From Rhodospirillales bacterium (lineage in GTDB: Bacteria; Pseudomonadota; Alphaproteobacteria; Rhodospirillales; JABHCV01), in contig JADHSW010000026.1 in the NCBI GenBank assembly GCA_016776705.1, forward strand, positions 1-19,787: a DNA stretch of 19,787 nt, read 5' to 3'. The notes under the pieces were generated by a model. It was given only the letters and a program-made list of their open reading frames with translations. It had not been told where the DNA came from and made no database searches. Within the stretch, counting starts at the first letter, position 1. Every line of letters begins with the position of its first letter. This document shows, in pieces, positions 6,049 to 12,346 of the stretch. A program made the position numbers and the translations under genes.

Positions 6049-7887
6049 ATGGCAGATTACATCTCTAATTTTATTCAACACAGCGGGCAAATTGATTCGT
6101 TCCTGGCATCAGCGATACTCTGGATTTTCTTCTTCGCCATAGGATCGTTCTTTCTCGGCAAGGGAAAACTATACGAAGTGGCCCCTTTTTATGGATGGGC
6201 TGTTGTAAATCTCGTTCTCACTGTTTTAGGTGTTTTTACACCAATTTCCTTTGCGTACCTTGCAATGGGTACAGGCGGTATGGCCGTTATCGCACTAATT
6301 GTCGCGCTAAGACGTGAGGAGCCCTTATTCCCGAAAGGAATGTTAAAAGTTGCCTTGCTGGCAGCCCCGCTATTGCTTCTGGTCTCGGCCATGGTCGGCT
6401 CTCAATGGGACGAATTTTCCGACTGGCTGATCACCCCTCGCCTGATGTTGGAAACTGGAGCATTCCCGAATTCCACGAACTATCATCGAAGTGGCACCTT
6501 GGCCGCATATCCCTTTGGCTGGCATTACGTAAGTTATCTGGCGAGCCTGATAGCCGGTCGCTTTCTTGAAAATGCCGGGGCATTGGTTAATGTCTTTATG
6601 TTGCTTACCTTCAGCTTTATTTCAATCCGACTGATCCGGACAGGCCTTGGCCGCGAACAGGATATATCCACGCCGGGGTGGACCCTTTGCGCCCTCGGTG
6701 GCTTGTCAACGACCCTGCTGAACACAACTTTCGTTCAAAAAGTTGCTTTGACGTCCTATGCCGATGTTGCGACATCAACAGTAACAGGATTGGCGGTGGT
6801 GATTGGCTGGTACATGCTAGGCGCCCTGGCCGATGGAAAGCGTAATGAAGCCCTGCAGAATGCCCTGCAGATCGGCCTGTTGTTGATGTTGCTGGTCAAC
6901 CTGAAGCAATCAACCGTGGTAATGTTTGTCATCGTCGTCTGCGCCATTGTTCTGGCCGGACTACGAGACCCGAAGATCAGGTTTAAAGACTTGATTGCCA
7001 TGCTGCCCAGAATGACAATTCCTGCCATCTTTATCTTCCTGGTGTGGCGCTACTACATCGGTCAGGAACTTCCTGCCAAGGAAATGCAGGTGACTGCGTA
7101 TTCCGACTGGCTATTTGAGTACATCCCGCAAATTCTTCTGAAAATGCTGACCGTCTTATCGAAAAAAGGCGCGTATTTGTTCTTGTTGGTGGTCATCGTC
7201 GGGTTTGGCATCAAGGCCATAATCAACTATCGCACCCCCTTTGACCGGATCGCCATTATTGCAGGGGGTATATTTCTTGCCCACAACGCCTTCCTTTTTG
7301 TCGCCTATGTCACAACTTTCGGCAAATTCGATGCGCTTCGTGCCGCGTCATTTTGGCGTTACAATATGCAGTTGGGAATGATCGGAGTCGCCTTTACCGC
7401 TTACGGACTCGCCATCCTGTGGCGGAAATATGTTGAAGGACGACAGTGGCCCAAAAACGTCTCCTGGCTTCCAGTCACCTTGATGTTGCTGGCGCCCTTC
7501 GTGTTCGCCAATAAATTACGCTTTGATCGTTTCCCACCGGTTCCTCATTTCAGGACGGTTGGGGTTGAACTGAAAGATCTGCTTGTTCCTGGAAACACCC
7601 TTTACGTACTTGATCCCCAAGGAAGTGGCGAATCTGGAGTGATCACTAGGTATGAATTAGGCGGGCAAGGAATATACAAAAGCTATCTAAGTGCATATCA
7701 GCACGTGGATGAGGATAATTTCCGTTCCAACCTCTCAAAGGCAAATTTCTCACACCTGCTCATACATTCCTTAAACCCAGTTTTGTTGAAGGTGCTTAGC
7801 GTCGATATGGACAAAAATCATTCGTATCTGCTTGAAGCTGATGGCAAGGGTGGTTGGCGCATTATCAAGATTTGGGAAAAGCTCTGA
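6049..7887 (+). CDS. Multi-pass membrane protein, candidate GT-C fold glycosyltransferase
   Basis: A 612-residue protein with about 11-13 hydrophobic segments over residues 20-490 and a soluble tail of about 115 residues. The first large loop carries acidic residues in WDEFSDWL (120-127; Asp121, Glu122). It is followed by HRSGTLAAYPFGWHY (146-160), which resembles the acidic loop motif and Tyr-Pro-Pro-Gly region of GT39/GT83-type lipid-phosphosugar transferases. That layout suggests an enzyme transferring a sugar from a polyprenyl carrier on the periplasmic side. I do not recognise the exact family, and an O-antigen polymerase-like role is also possible. The ATG at 6049 has only a weak AGG 12 bases upstream, but an in-frame stop at 6028 leaves no earlier start. 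It is divergent from the amidotransferase-flippase unit and stands alone on its strand. Confidence 0.65.
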   Translation: MADYISNFIQHSGQIDSFLASAILWIFFFAIGSFFLGKGKLYEVAPFYGWAVVNLVLTVLGVFTPISFAYLAMGTGGMAVIALIVALRREEPLFPKGMLKVALLAAPLLLLVSAMVGSQWDEFSDWLITPRLMLETGAFPNSTNYHRSGTLAAYPFGWHYVSYLASLIAGRFLENAGALVNVFMLLTFSFISIRLIRTGLGREQDISTPGWTLCALGGLSTTLLNTTFVQKVALTSYADVATSTVTGLAVVIGWYMLGALADGKRNEALQNALQIGLLLMLLVNLKQSTVVMFVIVVCAIVLAGLRDPKIRFKDLIAMLPRMTIPAIFIFLVWRYYIGQELPAKEMQVTAYSDWLFEYIPQILLKMLTVLSKKGAYLFLLVVIVGFGIKAIINYRTPFDRIAIIAGGIFLAHNAFLFVAYVTTFGKFDALRAASFWRYNMQLGMIGVAFTAYGLAILWRKYVEGRQWPKNVSWLPVTLMLLAPFVFANKLRFDRFPPVPHFRTVGVELKDLLVPGNTLYVLDPQGSGESGVITRYELGGQGIYKSYLSAYQHVDEDNFRSNLSKANFSHLLIHSLNPVLLKVLSVDMDKNHSYLLEADGKGGWRIIKIWEKL

Positions 7888-7900
7888 TCCAACCTGGCGT

Positions 7901-9427
7901 TTAAGCATCCTCACTCAGGGTTTTCCGCCGCAACATGTTTGCCAATGCCATTTCTGAACGGGATTCCTGGGTTCCGCGCATGACATTCAAAACCATCCTG
8001 AAAGGCCGCAGGGGGCGGCGCAACCAGGCTGAACTGTAAAACAAGGCAACGCCAAACCAGCGCAAGGCTTTCAACTTTTTGTCGCTGAAGTTCTCGCTGT
8101 ATGAAACAGTTCTTGAGGCATCGGCATACGAGCGCAAACTGTCGTAATATTTATCATCCAGGACAATGCCTTTTTCTTCGCGAATTTGCTCAAACAACTC
8201 GGATCCCGGATAAGGGGAAAAGGCCCAGACGCTGATGTCATACGCACCGGCAATTCCCATGCGCATGATAAAGCGGTAGCTTTCAAAAACTTCTTTCAGG
8301 GTTTCCCCGGGGAAGCCAAAAATAATATTGCACTTGACGTTCATGCCCTGGGAAAAACTGCTGGAGATGGATTCAATAACGGAGTCGGTCGTTATCTTTT
8401 TCTTGATACGAGCCAACACGCTGGGTGAGCCGCTTTCCGGAGAATAGGACAGGTTGCGACAACCGGATTTAAAGAGCAATCCCGCCACTTCGTCATCAAT
8501 AGCCTCTGAGCGGGTGCCGCTGGGTAATTGCCATGTGAAGGTCAGGCCCCGTTCTTCTATTTTGTGGCAAAAATCAACAATCCAGTCCTTTTTGACAATG
8601 GCGGTCAAGTCGTAGAAATCAAAATTAACCGCCTTGTATTTTTCCTGATAGGCCTCGATTTCATCGAGCAGCAAATCCGGATTGCGCGGAATCCACCTTG
8701 TCGTCCACATGGACGGATTTGAGCAGAAAGTACACTGGTAAGGACATCCCCTGCTTGCCATCAAGGGCATGGAGCGTCCACGATCAACGCCAAAACCGAA
8801 ACCACGCTCCAGATAGTTCTCAATTGGTGTGATATCCCAGGCGGGGACCGGTATGCTGTCCAGGTCACGCTTCCTCGCCCGTCTTGTATTGCTGACGGCT
8901 TTCCCGTTGGTATCTTTGTAAACGATGCCTTCGATGGATGTTTTATCTATATTCCCTGCCGCGAATGCATTGACGATTTCGAGCGCGGTTTCTTCTCCTT
9001 CACCAAGGACACCCAGATCAAGCTCACTTTCTTCCATACTTTGCACCGGCACCGCCGTAACATGCTCGCCCCCGCCAATCAAAAGGGCTTCGGGAAACCT
9101 TTTGCGAATGCCCGCAATCAAGTCCCGGCAAGTTGGCCATTCGAAGGAAAAGCCACACGCGACACCAATGACTTCCACATTCGCCGGTATTTTTTTTACG
9201 ATATCATCAAGAGACAGGCCATACAGGTAGCATTCGTTCCCTATCTCGTGGCGTGAATCCAGCGCTTCGCCAACCCCATCGATAAAAGAAACATCATGAC
9301 CACCCGCACGAACCGTCCCCGCCACATAAGCGAGGCCAAGCGGCGGCGTGAACATGGATGTCTGATTATTTGCCGGGACTACGATGGAAGGCCTGATCAA
9401 ACAGACTTTTACAGCTCTATCAGTCAA
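7901..9427 (-). CDS. B12-binding-fold radical SAM protein
   Basis: The 508-residue protein has an N-terminal Rossmann-like domain of the cobalamin-binding type (VKVCLIRPS at 6-14, PPLGLAYVAG at 28-37, LIGGGEH at 116-122, LGEGEETALEI at 141-151). It is followed by a radical SAM core with the cluster motif CPYQCTFC (Cys228, Cys232, Cys235). SPESGSP (329-335) and FGFPGET (370-376) are the usual later core motifs. Such enzymes use a 4Fe-4S cluster and S-adenosylmethionine for radical methylations or rearrangements. No DxHxxG cobalamin-ligand motif is present, so B12 may bind base-off without a protein ligand or not at all. The last 50 residues are basic. The start is TTG at 9427: an in-frame stop lies just upstream, AAAAGGAA is at 9437-9444, and the next Met (residue 25) would remove the first strand. 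Its position next to glycan genes suggests modification of a sugar or lipid carrier, which is inference. Confidence 0.85.
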   Translation of the reverse strand: MTDRAVKVCLIRPSIVVPANNQTSMFTPPLGLAYVAGTVRAGGHDVSFIDGVGEALDSRHEIGNECYLYGLSLDDIVKKIPANVEVIGVACGFSFEWPTCRDLIAGIRKRFPEALLIGGGEHVTAVPVQSMEESELDLGVLGEGEETALEIVNAFAAGNIDKTSIEGIVYKDTNGKAVSNTRRARKRDLDSIPVPAWDITPIENYLERGFGFGVDRGRSMPLMASRGCPYQCTFCSNPSMWTTRWIPRNPDLLLDEIEAYQEKYKAVNFDFYDLTAIVKKDWIVDFCHKIEERGLTFTWQLPSGTRSEAIDDEVAGLLFKSGCRNLSYSPESGSPSVLARIKKKITTDSVIESISSSFSQGMNVKCNIIFGFPGETLKEVFESYRFIMRMGIAGAYDISVWAFSPYPGSELFEQIREEKGIVLDDKYYDSLRSYADASRTVSYSENFSDKKLKALRWFGVALFYSSAWLRRPLRPFRMVLNVMRGTQESRSEMALANMLRRKTLSEDA

Positions 9428-9436
9428 CGAAGTCGA

Positions 9437-9444
9437 TTCCTTTT
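9437..9444 (-). promoter_or_regulatory. Ribosome binding site deciding the TTG start of the radical SAM gene
   Basis: Read on the - strand this is AAAAGGAA, ending 9 bases before the TTG at 9427-9425. It is the only good purine-rich site near the 5' end. An in-frame TAA just upstream of it excludes earlier starts. Confidence 0.6.
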
Positions 9445-9497
9445 AACAAACGGAAGTTCCCCTAAACAAGTAAGACGCATGGAGTACTATTTCTACC

Positions 9498-10388
9498 CTA
9501 ATCCGTCCAGTCCGGATCAAGGGCCTTGATCAGGGCGGAATGGTCCAGTTCTCCGCCACCTGTTTCGATCAGGCGCTCATACAGTTCCTTGTTCAGGCGG
9601 GTGGCGGGCATTTCGATGCCCAGTTCTGCCGCCAGATCGAGGGCCTGGGCCATGTCCTTGCGCTGGGTCACGACCTTGCCGCCGGGGGTGAAGGTGTTTT
9701 CAATCATACGCTGGCCGTGGACTTCGAGAATTCGTGAATCGGCAAAGCCGCCTTTTAGGGCTTCACGAACCTTGGCTGGATCAGCCCCCGCGTGAGCGGC
9801 CAGCATCAGGGCTTCGGCGACGGCCCCGATGTTGAGTCCGACAATCACCTGATTGGCGGCCTTGGCGACCTGTCCGGTGCCGACCGGGCCAACGTGGGTC
9901 AAGCGCGAACCCAAAACTTCCAATACAGGACGGGCGCGTTCAATCGCCAGTTCTTCCCCGCCGGCCATGATGGTCAGCGATCCCCCTTCCGCCCCCAGGG
10001 TGCCGCCGGAAACAGGCGCATCCACGAAGGCCGCGCCAGTTGCTTCAATCCGGGCGGCGAAACCACGGGTCGCGCTCACAGCGGTTGTTCCCATGTCAAT
10101 GATCAGGCTGCCCGGACCAACCCCTCCATGAACGCTATCGGCGCCCATGAGCACCGCCTCGGCAGCCAGCGTATCGGCGACCATGATAACGACGATGGGG
10201 GCTTTTTCGGCAACAAGGCGCGGGGTGGCAACCGTTTGCGCCCCCGCAGTTGCTATTTCTTTCAGCGGGCCAGGGGAACGAGTGGTGGCGACAACGTCTG
10301 CCCCGGCTTTGATCAGATTGCGACACATGGGCATACCCATTAGCCCAAGGCCAACGAAACCGATTGTCTGACCCTTCAAATTTGTCAC
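9498..10388 (-). CDS. NAD(P)-dependent beta-hydroxyacid dehydrogenase (3-hydroxyisobutyrate dehydrogenase / tartronate semialdehyde reductase family)
   Basis: The 296-residue protein has the dinucleotide site GLGLMG (13-18), the substrate loop DAPVSGG (123-129), the following LTIMAGG segment, and the catalytic Lys176 with Asn179 in VAKAANQ. These are the diagnostic features of the family that includes HIBADH, GarR and GlxR, which oxidise 3-hydroxyacids or reduce semialdehydes. The Ser-Gly-Gly loop is the canonical form, so a carboxylate substrate such as tartronate semialdehyde or 3-hydroxyisobutyrate is likely; the exact one cannot be fixed. The start is GTG at 10388, with AAGGGA upstream inside the end of the preceding gene. 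Only 4 bases separate it from the paralogous dehydrogenase gene, so the two are translated from one message. Confidence 0.88.
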   Translation of the reverse strand: MTNLKGQTIGFVGLGLMGMPMCRNLIKAGADVVATTRSPGPLKEIATAGAQTVATPRLVAEKAPIVVIMVADTLAAEAVLMGADSVHGGVGPGSLIIDMGTTAVSATRGFAARIEATGAAFVDAPVSGGTLGAEGGSLTIMAGGEELAIERARPVLEVLGSRLTHVGPVGTGQVAKAANQVIVGLNIGAVAEALMLAAHAGADPAKVREALKGGFADSRILEVHGQRMIENTFTPGGKVVTQRKDMAQALDLAAELGIEMPATRLNKELYERLIETGGGELDHSALIKALDPDWTD

Positions 10389-10392
10389 GGTT

Positions 10393-11280
10393 TTATTTTC
10401 CCTTCATATAATCAATCAGATTTGGCATTGAGCGCCCACCCAATCCGTCCGCTTTAGCTTTTTGAAGAATATAGTGGACAGCTTCAGCACCTGCTGCTGG
10501 AACGTCAAGGTTATCTGCCATGGCCGTATAATAGCCAAGGTCCTTCGTCGCATTGCCGATGGAAAATCTGAAACTGCTGTCATCACCCGTCTGGATGTAG
10601 GGCAGCAACCGCCGGAAGACGAGGCTGTCGCCGCCTCCGGTCATGATGACCTCGCAAAAGGTTTTCATATCGACACCGGATTTTTCGGCGCACACGACCG
10701 CTTCGGCCGCCAACACAGAATTTCCCAGCGCCAGATAATTATGGATAAGCTTCATCTTGTGGCCAGAGCCGACCGACCCGGTGCGATAGATATTTTCGCC
10801 ATACGTTTCAATAATGCCAATAACCGCCGCAATGGCCCTGTCGTCACCGCCAACCATGACATTCAAGCGGCCTTCTTCGGCCTCTTTCGGGGTCCGGGTC
10901 ATAGGCGCGTCGACAAGGGTTCCACCCCTGGCCTCAATCGCCGCAGCAAGTTTCAAGGTTGATTCGGGAATGGCCGTCGAGCAGTCCACAACGATGGTTC
11001 CGTCCTGCAACCCTTCCAGCACGCCGCCATCTGACAGAATTACGTGTTCAACCTCGGGCGATCCGGTGACGCAGACAAACACAACATCTGCCTTCGACAC
11101 CATGGCTGCCGTATTGTCTGCTATTTTGACCCCGGCCAAGACAAGATCATCGACAGGACGGTTTCCGGGATAATCCAGAATTGTCACATCGAAACCGCTC
11201 TTGAGGATGTTTTTAACGATCCCGTGACCCATCATTCCGACACCAATAAAGGCAATCGCCGGATTTTCATTCTTATTCAT
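10393..11280 (-). CDS. NAD(P)-dependent beta-hydroxyacid dehydrogenase with a sulfolactaldehyde-reductase-like substrate loop
   Basis: The 295-residue protein is a paralogue of its downstream neighbour: GVGMMG (13-18) binds the cofactor and Lys177 in KMKLIHNY is the expected catalytic lysine. The substrate loop reads DAPMTRTP (124-131), not DAPVSGG. From memory, E. coli YihU (3-sulfolactaldehyde reductase) has DVPVGRTS here, with Arg123 contacting the sulfonate, and continues with KLINNY where this protein has KLIHNY. Asn at K+3 is replaced by His180, with Asn181 next. A strongly acidic or sulfonated substrate is therefore plausible but unproven. The ATG at 11280 is preceded by GAGAGTGAAG. 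It is first in the unit and divergent from an AEC transporter gene 118 bases away, which suggests a small uptake and oxidation/reduction module. Confidence 0.85.
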   Translation of the reverse strand: MNKNENPAIAFIGVGMMGHGIVKNILKSGFDVTILDYPGNRPVDDLVLAGVKIADNTAAMVSKADVVFVCVTGSPEVEHVILSDGGVLEGLQDGTIVVDCSTAIPESTLKLAAAIEARGGTLVDAPMTRTPKEAEEGRLNVMVGGDDRAIAAVIGIIETYGENIYRTGSVGSGHKMKLIHNYLALGNSVLAAEAVVCAEKSGVDMKTFCEVIMTGGGDSLVFRRLLPYIQTGDDSSFRFSIGNATKDLGYYTAMADNLDVPAAGAEAVHYILQKAKADGLGGRSMPNLIDYMKGK

Positions 11281-11398
11281 GACTTCACTCTCACTGTGGT
11301 GATTACTGACAGTCTACCCCTAACCAGAACTTTTGACCTTGCCCAAAAGCCATAAACAAACCTAAAAAAGCTAACTGCAATTATTATTCGGATACCCC
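11281..11398. promoter_or_regulatory. Divergent promoter region of the dehydrogenase pair and AEC transporter
   Basis: These 118 bases separate two divergent units and must contain both promoters. On the + strand, TTGACC at 11333-11338 could be a -35 box, but the best -10-like hexamer (TATTAT, 11382-11387) is too far away to pair with it. The centre is AT-rich (11345-11390). I see no clear inverted repeat. Shared control by one regulator is inferred from the layout only. Confidence 0.35.
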
Positions 11399-12346
11399 AT
11401 GCAACCCGTCATCAACGTCGTCCTGCCCGTGTTTGCGATTATCCTGACGGGCTATCTGGCCGGGCGCTTCAAGATTCTGGGTGAAGGCAGCGGCGATGTA
11501 TTGCAGCGGTTCGTCTTCTATGTGGCTATGCCGGTTCTGCTTTTCTACGCCATGGCCAGGGTCAATCCCGAAGACATAATGAACGGACCATATCTTGGCG
11601 CTTATCTGGGAGGTCAAACATCCACATTTCTGATCGCCCTGATCGTTGCCAAATTTTTCTTCAAGCGCCGCCTTGCCGAAGGCGCCCTGAATGGCATGGC
11701 GAGCATCTACGGCAATACGGGTTACATGGGTATTCCCTTGACTATGGCTGCTTTCGGGCCGGATTGGATCGCCCCCGCGATTATCGCCACCATCGTCAAC
11801 GGTGCTCTTGTCATGGGCGTTGTCGCCGCCATCATCGAGGTCGATTTAAGCGACGGTGGTGCTATCCGCGTCGTCATCAAGGATGTCGCCAACGCGCTTA
11901 TCAACAACCCGATGTTGGTTGCGCCCATTCTCGGTTTTGCCTGGGCTTTTACCGGTCTGGGGCTCACGGCTCCTGTTGAAACGTTTTCTAAAATTCTTGG
12001 CGCTGCAGCGGGGCCCTGCGCGCTGTTTTCCATCGGCTTGTTTCTCGTCGGGAAATCCTTGCGAAAGGACGCGCTGGAAGTCAACTGGATGGTTTTCCTT
12101 AAACTCATCATCCATCCCGCAATCACCTGGGTGCTGGCCTTCCACGTCTTCGAGATGGATGTCATGTGGGCGAGCATCTGCGTCGTTATGGCGGCGGTAC
12201 CGACAGGAGCCAACATCTTCATTCTTGCCCGTCGCTACGACATGTATATGGAACGCACATCAGCGGTCATTCTGATTTCCACCGTTGCCTCGACAGTAAC
12301 ACTATCCCTGCTGTTTTCTCACTGGTCCGACCGGCTCGCCTTCTAG
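11399..12346 (+). CDS. Auxin efflux carrier (AEC) family transporter
   Basis: A 315-residue integral membrane protein with about ten hydrophobic segments, split by a short polar middle. The opening VINVVLPVFAIILTGYLAGR is the family's first helix. The conserved VAMPVLLF (42-49) and NTGYMGIPL (106-114) motifs follow, and PTGANIF occurs near the C-terminus. Bacterial members such as MdcF are linked to transport of malonate or other small organic acids, so an anionic substrate for the divergent dehydrogenases is a reasonable guess. The ATG at 11399 has only a weak GGAT upstream, but the N-terminus aligns well. The gene ends in CTAG (12343-12346), a palindrome that gives the stop codon of this gene and of the convergent helicase gene. 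Confidence 0.88.
   Translation: MQPVINVVLPVFAIILTGYLAGRFKILGEGSGDVLQRFVFYVAMPVLLFYAMARVNPEDIMNGPYLGAYLGGQTSTFLIALIVAKFFFKRRLAEGALNGMASIYGNTGYMGIPLTMAAFGPDWIAPAIIATIVNGALVMGVVAAIIEVDLSDGGAIRVVIKDVANALINNPMLVAPILGFAWAFTGLGLTAPVETFSKILGAAAGPCALFSIGLFLVGKSLRKDALEVNWMVFLKLIIHPAITWVLAFHVFEMDVMWASICVVMAAVPTGANIFILARRYDMYMERTSAVILISTVASTVTLSLLFSHWSDRLAF

Noticed and set aside
9792..10343. 183-codon + strand frame inside the first dehydrogenase gene
   Set aside because: Antisense shadow; the - strand frame shows full family motifs.
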